A stretch of 64,000 bases of DNA from DYRB01 sp963709645 (lineage in GTDB: Bacteria; Pseudomonadota; Gammaproteobacteria; Chromatiales; Chromatiaceae), in NCBI GenBank assembly GCA_963709645.1, contig CAVPXP010000021.1, positions 124,001 to 188,000 on the forward strand. The letters run 5' to 3'. A program made the position numbers and the translations under genes. Under the pieces are notes generated by a model, which was not told the DNA's origin, searched no databases, and saw nothing but the letters and a program-made list of their open reading frames with translations. Numbering within the stretch: the first letter of the stretch is position 1; every line of letters begins with the position of its first letter. Shown piece by piece: positions 1 to 9,559 of the stretch.

Positions 1-1876
1 GCGTCGTCCAGCATCAGATAGATGCGCAGCGCGTCGTAGAGATACTCCGGGTTCGGCTGGCACCCTGGCGGATCTGGTCCTCCAGCCGAGCATGACGCGG
101 GGCAGCAGGGCCTTGTGGAGCAGTCGGCGGTAGGCCCGCGTGGCCTGGGAGCCGAGCTTGTCGCCCTGGTAGAGTCCCAGTCCCATGGACCAGGGGGCAC
201 CGGCGCCCTGGTCCGCGTAGCCGCCCGGAATCGCGCGGGCGGCATCCAGGAGCGGCAGCACGCCGAGCGGGTCGCGGTCCTCGCGGTGTCAGGACCTCGA
301 TCCGGCGTCTCGATGTCAGCCGTCCGACCCCGCCACCGTCGGCGACATAGGACCGATTTCGGGAGTAGCTGGTGGTCCAGGCGGCGGCGGCCAGCAGGGC
401 GATACCGGCGGCGCTCGCGTAGGCGCCCCGGCGCAGCCAGCAGCCGGCGGCGCTCCAGGCGCGGGTCGAGTCCGGCGAGTCCGGCCTCCGGGAATACGAC
501 TTCGCCGCAGCAGCCGGGTGACGAAGAAGCTCTTGGCGGTCCCGGTGAAGGGTGCCGGTGCCCTGACGGCCGAGGCCGAAATTGGCGGCGATGGCACCCA
601 GCACCCGGTCGATGGGCGTGCCGGTCTGGGTGCCGCTGGTGAAATAGACACCCCGCACCAAGGGCCGTTCCTCGAAACGGCTCGGGGCGAAGGTCGCGTC
701 CAGGAACTGCCCGACGGTCTCGCCGAGGGAGCCGAACTGACGGGGGAAGCTGAACACCAGGCCGCGCTTTCCGTGGATCCCGCTCCTGCTGCATGCGCGC
801 GAGCAGCCGCTGGTCCAGACGCTCCACGAGGGCGCGGTGCTCGGTGGCGAAGGCGGCCATCGGCCCCGCGCCGGGTCTGGCCATGCTAGGTGCGCCGACG
901 GCCATGGACGGGCTCGCATCGCGGGATGCAGGAGCCGACAGCGACGAGGGAGCGGTGCTGGCCGGCCGTCGTCGTAGCGGGAAGGTCATGCCCCAGACCT
1001 GCCCACGCTCCTCCTGGCCCAGGTCGGCGAAGAACTCCGTGAAGCCGGCCACCAGGTCGGCCTTCATGAACAGGACGTAGACGGGGCAGCGGATCTTGAA
1101 GGTCGTGTAGAGCTCCTGGACCCGCGCCCGGATGGCCCGGGCATGGGCGTCGCGCTCTGCCTGGGACTGCTGCATCAGGTCCGACAGGCTGATCGCGACC
1201 AGGACGCCGTTGATGGGCCGGCGCGGCCGATGCTTCTTCAGCAGGCCCAGAAAGCCGGCCCAGGCGGCGCTGTCCACCTCGGCATAGCTGTCCTGGGTGG
1301 TATAGCGCCCGGCGGTGTCCAGCAGCACCGCCTCGTCGGTGAACCACCAGTCGCAGTTGCGGGTGCCGCCGATGCCGTGGATGGCGTCCTGGCCGAATTG
1401 CTCGGCCAGCGGGAAGCGCAGCCCGGAGTTGACCAGCGCGGTGGTCTTGCCGCACCCGGGCGGGCCGATGATCAGGTACCAGGGGAGCTGGTAGACCCAT
1501 TGGCCGCCCAGCCGACGCCGGCCTTCGCTGCGCCTTGAGCACCCCCATGGCCTCGTCGAACCGCTGGCGCAGCGCCTCAACCTCGTCTGCGGAGGCGACC
1601 CGAGCCGGGTCGGGGGCCGCGTCCGGACCGCCGGCGAGCTGCTCCATGAGCCGGCGGTTGCGCATCCGGGCCAGCGATGGCGGAGACGATCTGGTACAGG
1701 GTCCAGCTCCCGAACAGGGTGCCGATGACCCACCAGCGCACGGTCTCGGAGGCCAGGGGCTCCCGCCCGGCGAATCCGAACAGGGGCCCGACGAACCACA
1801 CGAGGGCGGCCACCGCCGCGGTTCCGATCAGGGTCAGGAACCAGCGCGCGCCAAGAAAACCGAACAGTCGCTTCAT
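1..1876 (-). CDS. tssM: TssM (IcmF-family) T6SS inner-membrane protein, 3' part outside window, frameshifted
   Basis: TssM is the large inner-membrane subunit of the TssJLM envelope complex of type VI secretion. The ATG at 1876 begins a basic N-terminus followed by two membrane helices (about residues 11-33 and 47-66). A one-base slip then moves the frame. The NTPase region is readable at 1435-1470 (GPPGCGKTTAL, Walker A) and the LLDTAG Walker B follows downstream. At the window edge the protein reads LYDALRIYLMLDD, a segment typical of the IcmF middle region. The gene starts inside the tssL stop (ATGA overlap), so the two are translationally coupled. At least four indels break it, and the C-terminal half lies beyond position 1. 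The family assignment is secure; the frameshifts look like sequence errors. Confidence 0.9.
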
Positions 1877-3312
1877 GATGTGGCGGCCCCGGCCGTTGCA
1901 GAGGCGCGGGTCCGCGCGGGCATTAGGGTGATCTCCACCCGGCGGTTCCTGGCGTCCCTGGGATTCTCCGGGACCCGCGGCTCGGTGTCGGCGCGGCCCT
2001 CAGTGACGAAGCGGCCCTGGTTTGCTGCTCGTGACCTCGATGAGCATGGTCGTGACTGACTCCGCGCGGGCTTGCGACAGGTGCCAATTCGACGGGAACT
2101 TGAGGCTCTTGATGGGGGCGCTGTCGGAGTGCCCGGTGACCAGTACTCGCCCCGGCAGTTGCCCGAGGGCCTCGCCGATGCGCCGGATCACGGGCACAAA
2201 GTTGGGCTGGAGGTCGGCTCGGGCGGAGGCAAAGAGGCCGTCGCCCCGGATGATGACGGTCTGACCCTCGGGCCCGTCCACCACCTCCAGCCGTCCCGCG
2301 GCGATGTCGTCCGCAAGCAGAATGCGCAGCGTGATCGGCGGCGGTGCTGCTGGCTTCGGCTCGGGCTCTACTGGGGGTGAGACGGGTGGGGGCTCCACCC
2401 GGGGTATGGAGGCGACGGGGCGTTCCGGCATGGGCGGCAAGCCGCTTGTCGAGGGTGCTCAGGGACAGGAACACGGGGTCGGAGTCCCGGCTCAGCGCGA
2501 AGGTAAAGGCCGCGAACAGCGCCGAGCAGCAGGAGGCTCGGCCAGGCCGGCGAAGACCCACAGCGGGACCTGGTGGATCAAGGGGTCGCGACGCTCGGTG
2601 ATCCCCCGCCAATGGGGCGAGAGCTCCCGCTCGGGCTCGCCCCGCTGGGTGCGTATGGTCTGGAAGAGTTGCTCGCGCACCCGCTCCAATTGGTCGCGGC
2701 CGCCGTCGCGTACCCGGTAGCGGCCCTCGAAGCCCAGGGCGAGGCAGAGGTACATGAGCTCCAGCAGGTGCAGGTTGCCGCTCGGGAATGCCAGCAGACG
2801 ATCGAGCGCGTCGTAGAACTTCTCGCCGCCCCAGGTCTCGTTGTGGAAGCTGATCAGAAGCCCCGCTTGGCCCAGACGCTCTGGCTGCCCCAGGGGGTAT
2901 CCAGCACCGACTCGTCCACCAGGGCACAGAGCACATAGCGGGCCGGCAGGACGATCGAGTCGGTGAACCCCTTGGCCCGGGCGCACTGCTCGAACTCGCG
3001 CATCTGGCCGATCAGCCGCTCGCGTAAGCCCGTCTGGGTCCGGGTGGGAGGCCGTGCCGCGCAATTGGCCCGCGACGGTGAGCAGGTTCGTGGCGCAGGC
3101 CACCAGCGGGTTGTCGGTGGTTGCACCCGGCAACGTACCGCTCAGGGCAGGATCCGGCGGGCGGTGTTGCAGGCTGGGCAGGGCCCGGGGGGGCGGCTGG
3201 GCCTGGCAGGATACCGGACGAGGTGCCGCCGGGCCGGCGGCCCCCCGGCATGGGCCGGATCACGGTGGGGCCCCCGTCGCCGCGGATTGAAGAAGGGATC
3301 GTCTTCGGTCAC
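1873..3312 (-). CDS. tssL: TssL (DotU-family) with C-terminal OmpA-like peptidoglycan-binding domain
   Basis: TssL anchors the T6SS in the inner membrane beside TssM. The chosen start is the GTG at 3312, three bases after the tssK stop. It gives VTEDDPFF, the usual acidic DPFF opening of TssL. A proline-rich linker leads to DNPLV and the DotU fold (3130-2490; FHNETWGGEKFYDALDRLL is diagnostic). One membrane segment follows near 2530-2490, then a proline-rich spacer and an OmpA-type domain (2340-1930) with VTGHSDSAPI and the NWHLSQARAESV motif. So this is the extended TssL type with its own peptidoglycan anchor. About four one-base slips are needed (near 3250, 3060, 2880 and 2020). The stop overlaps the tssM start. 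Confidence 0.9.
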
Positions 3313-3315
3313 GGG

Positions 3316-4655
3316 TTACTCCCGGATCGCCCAGAGCTCGAGTTGAAGACCCGGAAACTCGCCGCCGATGTGCAGGCCGAACCCGCCGCTCGCAGCGAGC
3401 TGCTTCCAGAAGTCGCTCGGTGCGATCCAGCTCGAAATAGTCGAACCCCGCAGTGGTAGGGGATCTCCAGCGGGGCCGTGGGCATGGGCCGCAGCGCGAT
3501 GCCCGGCAGGGCCAGCTTGACCAGCTCCTGAATCTTGTCGATCGGCCCGATCTTGATCTGCGCCGGGAAGCGGTTGCGCAGCACCTGGGAGTCCACCTGG
3601 GCCTGCGCCGCCAGCACGAAGCGGGCGCTGGCGAGCAGCGAGCCGGTCCGCCACCAGGGCAACCCGAAAGCCGTACTTGCGTTCTTGGATGGGGATCGGT
3701 ATCGCCCGCTCCACGGTCTCCCGGCTGAGATACTCGCGCAGCCGATCGATCAGGGGGCTGAAGGTCGCCTCCAGGTCGTCGTGCCGGTAAGGTGGGAAGT
3801 CTGGCGGGCGCTTGGCATCACTGGCAAAGGTCGCCAGATCCCCGGCAAGCGCCAGCAGGGTGCGGTACAGGGCCTCCGGGTGGAGACCCTGGATTCTCGC
3901 CAGATGGATCGACGACGGGCTCGGCGCGATTGATCAGCTGCAGCAGGAGAAAGTCTGCCCAGTCGGACACACCGCCGCGGCCCACACCGCGCACCCGCCC
4001 GGCCCTGGATTCGGCCTGGCGGTGCAGCAGGCCCTGAAGTTCGTCGACGAAGGCGGCGAGCCGACCGGAGGCCCGGTAGTCGATACAGGGGGGGATGTAG
4101 GCGCTGTCGAGGACTGCCTGGCGGTCCGCCCGGCACTCCAGGACGCGCGCCAGGCCGCAACAGGCGAACCCGTCCCGGGCGTCCCGGTCCCGCAGCAGGC
4201 GAAGGTCCAGGCGGCCGACCTCCATCAGGGTCTCGGTGCCCGGACCCAGGGTGTTGTCCCGCACGGTGAGCTCACCGGCTCGATAGCGCAGCATGGTCTC
4301 GCGGGGCATCGGGCCCACCGCTCTCCGTTGCCCCAGGGCGGCCCAGCGGCAGGGCCAGGTAGACGATCTGACCCGCAGCGTCGTCCCCAAGGTCTAGGGG
4401 CGGCGGCAGGGGGTCGCTGGTGGGGGCGTCGAAGGGGGTGCCGTCGGGCAGGATGCCGGCACAGTCGGTGACGGCCAGTTTGCCCAGGGCCAGCAGGTCC
4501 TGGTCGATGGAGAGCCGCTTGAGCCCCCACGGATAGGGGGTGCCGATCCCAGCCTGAGCGCGGGTCAGCCGTTCGAGATAGCGGTCGTGCTGCTGAAAGT
4601 GATGAGGCTGCAGAAAGAGCCCCTCGGACCACAGCACCCGATTGTCCCAGGACAT
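3316..4655 (-). CDS. tssK: TssK T6SS baseplate protein (frameshifted)
   Basis: TssK is the trimeric baseplate subunit linking the T6SS wedge to the membrane complex. The N-terminus from ATG 4655 (MSWDNRVLWSEGLFLQPHHF) is the family signature. It is followed by the shell-domain sequence with a DRYLERL segment. The middle (4270-3900: GELTVRDNTLGPG, SAYIPPC) and the C-terminus (3420-3319: WKQLAASGGFGLHIGGEF) are both recognisable but lie in other frames, so at least three indels separate them. If repaired, the protein is about 445 residues, normal for TssK. It sits 11 bases after tssJ and 3 bases before tssL, in one operon. Confidence 0.9.
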
Positions 4656-4666
4656 GGTCCGCCCCC

Positions 4667-5167
4667 TCAGCGCGGCTGGGCGCGGATGGCTTTGGGTCCT
4701 ACCGCGACGTCGAGGTTGTTATCCTTGCCGTCGACGAGCGGAACCAGGGCACGCCAGGTGGCGCGGTCGATGTCTCTGAACGCCCCGAGGACCCCCAGAT
4801 AGCGGGCCTGCGGATTCAGCGGCTTGACGATTTGGCGCATCTGGCCGGGCGCTAGGGTAAGCTCCTCGCGAGCGATCAGCTCCCCGCCCAGGGCTTTTGC
4901 CTCCCGGTCATAAAGGCTGTAGAAGTCCGCCCCGCTGAAGGCCCCCTGGGCCTTGAGCTCGTAGAGGCGAACCACGATGGGTAGGCCCTGACCCGCAGGG
5001 CCTCGGTTGGCGTCTGCGGCCGCCGCGACGTCGACTCGCAATACCGGGGCCGGCGCCGGGGGCTTGTCCTCCTTCGGCGGCTTTCCGCCGCAGGCCGGGA
5101 GGGTTGTCAGTGCGACTGCGGCCACCAGACTAAACAACAGCCGACTGACTCGAATTGATTGTTCCAT
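4667..5167 (-). CDS. tssJ: TssJ (SciN-type) T6SS outer-membrane lipoprotein
   Basis: TssJ is the outer-membrane lipoprotein of the TssJLM complex; it binds the periplasmic end of TssM. The 166-residue frame is intact. A hydrophobic signal peptide ends at a lipobox LPAC with Cys26 as the lipidation site. The body carries the TssJ beta-sandwich pattern: PIVVRLYELKAQGAF, then FYSLYDREAKALG and the LAPGQ stretch before the last strands. It lies between tagH and tssK with short spacers, so it is co-transcribed with both. It is one of the few genes in this operon without an indel, and the whole sequence fits the family length. Confidence 0.93.
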   Translation of the reverse strand: MEQSIRVSRLLFSLVAAVALTTLPACGGKPPKEDKPPAPAPVLRVDVAAAADANRGPAGQGLPIVVRLYELKAQGAFSGADFYSLYDREAKALGGELIAREELTLAPGQMRQIVKPLNPQARYLGVLGAFRDIDRATWRALVPLVDGKDNNLDVAVGPKAIRAQPR

Positions 5168-5194
5168 GCGTTAGATCCCCGTTGTCGGTAGAGT

Positions 5195-6781
5195 TTAGGA
5201 CGGTCGGCGTCCGCGGGCCTGCGCCAGGCGCAGGATCTGGTCCTCATAGGCGCGGGTGAATGCCTCGCCGAAGAGTTGCATGAAGTCCTCCGCCGCGTCC
5301 GCGGCGACCTGCCCATAGGTCTGCGTGAACTGGTCCCAATAGCGTGACTTTCGCGCCATGGGCAGGACCTTGTCGAGCCCGGATGCGGTGTCCAGGCGGG
5401 CCTCCAGGGCGCTCGGCTCGAACCGGGCCAGGAGTGCGCGCAGGGCTGCGCGCAACCCTGCGATCATGGCCATTTCGTGGGCCTGGATGTCGTCGAAGGC
5501 CTCCCGCGCCGCGTCCAGCGGGGGCATGTAAGCCGGATTGGGGCGCAGCAGCAGCCGCTCCATGGCCTCTTCCGGACTCACCGAGAATTTGAACGGGTTG
5601 TTCTCGGCCCGGCGTATGGTGGTGACCCCGAGGCGCAGCTCGCTCTTGAATTGGGAGCGGGCCATCATGGTGGTGGTGAGCCCGGCCGTCATTGCCCGCA
5701 GGAGGGCGCCCGCGTCGCGCAGGAAGGCCGCCGCATCCTTCACCTGCCCAGCGTCCCCGCTGCCGAGCCCGGCGAGGAAGGCTGCCAGAAGATCGTCGGA
5801 TGCTGCTGCGGGGCCAGTTTGGAGCGCCGGCGAGGCGGGAGAAGGCTGAGGCGGGGATTGCGGCGCGACATGCGGAGGTGGCGCCGGCACCGGACCTGCT
5901 GGCTGGGGGCCCTGTGCGTCTGGTGCCGGGGGCACCGTAACGGGCCCTGGCATGTCGCCGGAACGCCCCTTGGCTGGGGTTACCGGGGGTTCGAATCCCT
6001 GTTCCAGGTCCAGATCGAGTGAAAAGTCCAGGTCCGGGCTGGGGACAGGTTCGGGCTCCCTGGGGGGAGGTTGCGGGGGCTCGAAGGCGGGCCCTGGCAG
6101 GGGAGCGGGCGGTCCCCCGGCCGGGGCGCCGGTTGGCGTCGGCAGCGCGTCACTGAGCAGGTCGTACCCGTCTGGGATGGCTTGGATCTCCGGGGCGCGG
6201 AAGAAGACGTGCTCCACCGGGGTTGGGTGGGGCTCGGCCGCCCGTGGGCCCTCATCGACGGGTGCCGGGCCCGCGAGAAAGGGGTCCAAGGGGTGGGCGT
6301 CCGCGAATGGGTCCTCGGTCTGCCTTTGCTTATTTCCTGCGGGTTGTCCGCTGTTGCCCCCGAGCAGGTTCATGATGTCCGGTGCGCCGCCGGGACTGCC
6401 TATTCCTGGCATGGCCGCCTCATCCACCGCGAAGGGGTCAGTTTCCTTGACCCTTTCTCCCGAGTCGATGGAGACGGCAATCTCGTAGGGACCGACGGCA
6501 ATGGTATCCCCGTCGTGGAGCGCCACCGGCTGGCTTGGCGGCAAGCGGTCCGCAGACTGATTGATGAAGGTACCGTTGGTGCTCTGGTCGATGAGCCAGA
6601 CCCCGTCGTCGCGGATCTCGACACTGGCGTGGCGACTCGACACCAGGCGCTCCGGGTCACCCAGGACGAGGTCATTCTCCGGATTGCGCCCCAAGGCGTA
6701 GACGCCGCTGCCAACGTGAAGGCTCGCAGCTTGCTCGGGCGGCAGACCGCGGTAGCTTGTAACCTCCAGGTGAAGCTTCAT
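5195..6781 (-). CDS. tagH: TagH, T6SS-associated FHA-domain protein
   Basis: FHA proteins of this type read phosphothreonine and couple kinase signalling to T6SS assembly. ATG 6781 is preferred over the upstream in-frame start at 6850 because a GGGGAGGGG ribosome site lies directly before it and the FHA fold starts at once. The FHA domain (about residues 1-105) shows ALGRNPENDL, SSRHA and NGTF, the phosphopeptide-binding set. A long proline-rich linker follows (about 130-330). The C-terminal 190 residues match the T6SS FHA-associated domain, with SRYWDQFTQTYGQVAADAAEDF near the end (5340-5280). It is first in the minus-strand operon and diverges from the kinase at 7290, a likely source of the phosphothreonine it binds. 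Confidence 0.9.
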   Translation of the reverse strand: MKLHLEVTSYRGLPPEQAASLHVGSGVYALGRNPENDLVLGDPERLVSSRHASVEIRDDGVWLIDQSTNGTFINQSADRLPPSQPVALHDGDTIAVGPYEIAVSIDSGERVKETDPFAVDEAAMPGIGSPGGAPDIMNLLGGNSGQPAGNKQRQTEDPFADAHPLDPFLAGPAPVDEGPRAAEPHPTPVEHVFFRAPEIQAIPDGYDLLSDALPTPTGAPAGGPPAPLPGPAFEPPQPPPREPEPVPSPDLDFSLDLDLEQGFEPPVTPAKGRSGDMPGPVTVPPAPDAQGPQPAGPVPAPPPHVAPQSPPQPSPASPALQTGPAAASDDLLAAFLAGLGSGDAGQVKDAAAFLRDAGALLRAMTAGLTTTMMARSQFKSELRLGVTTIRRAENNPFKFSVSPEEAMERLLLRPNPAYMPPLDAAREAFDDIQAHEMAMIAGLRAALRALLARFEPSALEARLDTASGLDKVLPMARKSRYWDQFTQTYGQVAADAAEDFMQLFGEAFTRAYEDQILRLAQARGRRPS

Positions 6782-7196
6782 CCCCTCCCCTGCCACAGGC
6801 CGGCTCCCCCGGGCGCCGCTTTGGAGCCGCCAGAGCTCGTGGATCGACAACGCCGAGGGCCGAACTCCATAACTGTCACCGATGTCACCGAATGGACACC
6901 CACTGGTTCAAATTTGAAAGATCGCCGCGAATGGAAAACGCGATCGCGGATTGCAGCCCCGTCCAACGGCTCAGAGTATAGCGAAGGTCGAGGGCTCCCT
7001 TGCCATGGGTCTTGGGCGATGGCCGGGGATGCGACGGCGAGAACCTCGATCCGAACACCCTTGCAGTCGGACATCTTCCGCCCTCGAAGCGATGGTGACC
7101 CGCAGCTTAGCCCAACGCGGCCGAATGAGGTACCGTCACAGGGCCCGGCGCGCCGATGCCCTAGCCGGGCCGCAGACCCAACCGACACGCTCAAGG
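6782..7196. promoter_or_regulatory. Divergent intergenic region between the T6SS operon and the kinase operon
   Basis: About 415 bases lie between the tagH start and the long duplicated segment. No protein in either strand has family-like content. Since transcription must leave in both directions, promoters for both operons should lie here. I could not find a convincing sigma-70 box or operator by eye. Confidence 0.4.
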
Positions 7197-8254
7197 GCGC
7201 CAGCAGTCGATTACACTGGGGCCGCCGAAGCCGATCCTGCGCGCCGGTTGCATCGGGGCCAGATGACTGCCTGGGGACGGAGCCGATCGATGAGTCCAGA
7301 AGATAACCGGGTCGTGACCCCCGAGGCCGCCGATGACGGCGGAGCGACGGTCGTGCGCCTGGATCCGGTTGCACCCCATGGCATTGCCCCCGGGACCCTG
7401 TTGGTCAACACCTACCGGGTCGAGCGCCTGCTCGGCGGCGGCGGCATGGGGGAGGTCTATCTGGCCCGCCATACCGGGCTTGAGACCCGGCACGCCATCA
7501 AGGTGATCCGCCCCGCCATGGCCATGAACCGCCAGGTCATGGACCTCTTTTATCGCGAAGCGCGGGTACTGCGCGGGGTGCGCCACGACGCCGTGGTGAG
7601 CTACGACGGCTTCGTGCGAGACGACCAAGGGCGCGACTACCTGGTCATGGAGTATGTGGAGGGCTCCTCCCTCGCCGACCGGCTGCGCCGCGGGCCGCTC
7701 AACCCCGCAGAGGTACTCAGCCTGCGGGACCGGCTCGCCGCCGGGCTTGCCGAGGCCCACCGCTGTGGGGCGGTGCATCGGGACATCTCCCCGGACAACG
7801 TCATACTGCCCGGAGAGCGCATCGAAGCCGCCAAGCTCATCGACTTCGGGGTTTGCAAACTCACCGACCCGACCCAGGAGACCATCATCGGCTCCTCCTT
7901 CGCCGGCAAATACCGCTACGCGTCGCCCGAGCAGCTTGGCCTGTTCGGGGGTGGAGTGGACGCCCGCTCCGACATCTACAGTCTGGGTCTGATTCTCGCC
8001 GCCGCCGCCCAGGGGCGCCCCCTGGGCATGGGCGACAGCATCGAGGGCGCGCTGCGCAGCCGCCAGAGCGTACCCGACCTCAGCGGGGTCCCCGCGGGTC
8101 TGCGCGACTGGCTCGTGGCGATGCTGCAACCCGACCCTGCGCAACGCCCGGCCACCATGGAGGCGCTGCTCGAGCACTGGCCGGCGGCTGGCGGCGGGAC
8201 GCAGCGGTCGCCGGGTCGCACCGCCACGGAGGCCGCGGCGCGCTCTGGCCGCGG
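7197..8254 (+). repeat. Long direct repeat, copy 1 (1,058 bp, exact)
   Basis: This stretch recurs base for base at 14041-15098, an offset of 6,844. It starts about 93 bases before the kinase start codon and ends inside the sequence just before the membrane helix. After the exact tract the two copies remain similar but diverged for about 90 bases (to near 8345), then become unrelated. The graded edge suggests gene conversion between older paralogues rather than a simple assembly duplication. Confidence 0.9.
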
Positions 8255-9440
8255 CCGACGCGGGTTGACGTGGGCGATCGGGCTGGTGTCGCTCGTAGCC
8301 GTTGCCGGCGGCCTTTACTGGCTGCTGCGCCCGCTGCCAGTGGTGGAGCGCAACCTGGATGCTGCCGCTACCCGGGGTACTGGGGAGACCGAGGCCGTCG
8401 CCGTTAAGGACGCCGATGTCGGGCAAGGCCAAACCCTGCGGGAGCAGCCGCAGCAGGTGGCGGCTAGGCGGGATGACACGGCGCCGGACACATCCAAGGT
8501 GGAAGAGCGATCCCAGGTCGATGTCCAACCCGATACGGCGTCGGATGGCACCCCTGAGCCTGCACCCGAAGAAGGTCCGTTGCCGAGGGCGGAAAAGCCG
8601 CCTGAGCGCGAAACAGTCATCCCTGGCACACGCTTCGCCGATCCCTTGGCGGGCGGCGGCTCGGGTCCGATTATGGTCTGGCTACCTGGAGGAGAGTTCC
8701 AGATGGGCTCCCCTCCGGAAGAGCCGGGTCGCAACCCAGACGAGCGACTCCATCTGGCACCGATTCCGGAGCCAATCGCGATGAGCGAGACCGAGATCAC
8801 CCTGGGGCAGTTTCGGCAGTTCGTCCAGGCGACGGGTTACCGAACCGAGGTCGACCGCGAATCCACCTGTCTGAGACCGGACGATGCCTGGCAGCAGCTT
8901 GTTCCCGACATGAGCCTTTCGTGGCAGTCCCCGGGTTACGAGGTCACCGACCGGCATCCCGTCGCGTGCGTCAACTGGAGTGATGCGCGGGCATACGCCA
9001 AGTGGCTCACGGATACGACGGGCAAAGACTATCGCTTGCCGACGGAGCAGGAGTGGGAGTACGCGGCCCGCGCGGGGACCCTCACAAGCCGCTTCTGGGG
9101 GGACGATCCCAAGGCAGGCTGCAATCTTGCAAACACGGCGGAGTGCAAAGACGACTATACCTATGCCGCTCCGGCCGGGACTTTCCCGCCCAACCTCTTC
9201 GGGCTGCGCGACATGCTGGGTAATCTCGCCGAATGGACTTGCTCTGAGTATGGGAAAGGCTACAGTGGCAGCGAGGCCCGGTGCAGCGAGGCCGGCGGAG
9301 CGTCACCGCGGGTCTTTCGTGGCGGCTCCTGGCTCGATGCCCCGGAGCTGGTACGGTCTGCCGCACGGGACGGCGCTCCAGCAAACCTCGGCCTCAACAC
9401 CGTGGGTTTCCGTGTGGTCCGGACCCTGGGCCCTGAGTAG
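7290..9440 (+). CDS. Membrane Ser/Thr kinase fused to an extracytoplasmic FGE-fold domain (PpkA-like)
   Basis: A transmembrane Hanks-type kinase of about 716 residues. ATG 7290 has GGACGGAG just upstream; ATG 7263 is an alternative. The kinase domain (about 40-300) has the glycine loop LGGGGMGEVY, Lys71, HRDISPDN (163-170) and DFG (185-187). One membrane helix lies near 326-350, then an acidic linker. An FGE/SUMF1-fold domain follows (about 460-716) with WLPGGEFQMGS, RLPTEQEWEYAARAG and GGSW...GFRVV. The cysteines needed for formylglycine synthesis are absent, so the domain is probably a sensor or binding module. In the known T6SS pathway TagR, also FGE-fold, activates PpkA from the periplasm; here such a domain is built into the kinase. 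The first 1 kb is identical to the kinase at 14134. Confidence 0.85.
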   Translation: MSPEDNRVVTPEAADDGGATVVRLDPVAPHGIAPGTLLVNTYRVERLLGGGGMGEVYLARHTGLETRHAIKVIRPAMAMNRQVMDLFYREARVLRGVRHDAVVSYDGFVRDDQGRDYLVMEYVEGSSLADRLRRGPLNPAEVLSLRDRLAAGLAEAHRCGAVHRDISPDNVILPGERIEAAKLIDFGVCKLTDPTQETIIGSSFAGKYRYASPEQLGLFGGGVDARSDIYSLGLILAAAAQGRPLGMGDSIEGALRSRQSVPDLSGVPAGLRDWLVAMLQPDPAQRPATMEALLEHWPAAGGGTQRSPGRTATEAAARSGRGRRGLTWAIGLVSLVAVAGGLYWLLRPLPVVERNLDAAATRGTGETEAVAVKDADVGQGQTLREQPQQVAARRDDTAPDTSKVEERSQVDVQPDTASDGTPEPAPEEGPLPRAEKPPERETVIPGTRFADPLAGGGSGPIMVWLPGGEFQMGSPPEEPGRNPDERLHLAPIPEPIAMSETEITLGQFRQFVQATGYRTEVDRESTCLRPDDAWQQLVPDMSLSWQSPGYEVTDRHPVACVNWSDARAYAKWLTDTTGKDYRLPTEQEWEYAARAGTLTSRFWGDDPKAGCNLANTAECKDDYTYAAPAGTFPPNLFGLRDMLGNLAEWTCSEYGKGYSGSEARCSEAGGASPRVFRGGSWLDAPELVRSAARDGAPANLGLNTVGFRVVRTLGPE

Positions 9441-9559
9441 AGCGGGTGACGCGGCAGACGAATGCGAGGCTGCAAGTCAACAACGAACGGGCGGTCGCAC
9501 CGGTGCCGCCCAGGGCATCGCGGGCGACATTATTTGGTGAGGAAGGCGGGTAGACGATC

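Noticed and set aside
886..1665. Continuous minus-strand frame inside tssM
   Set aside because: Only its first 45 or so residues are real TssM sequence; after a slip the Walker motifs lie in another frame.
6782..7196. Specific sigma-54 or sigma-70 boxes between the divergent operons
   Set aside because: No convincing pair of boxes with proper spacing could be read, so only the region is listed.
7191..8528. Long antisense open frames opposite both kinase copies (also 14005-15384)
   Set aside because: They mirror GC-rich codons of the kinase, have no domain signature, and the sense strand carries all kinase motifs.
8670..9440. Formylglycine-generating (sulfatase-activating) enzyme activity
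   Set aside because: The fold is right but the active-site cysteines are missing, and no sulfatase gene is nearby.
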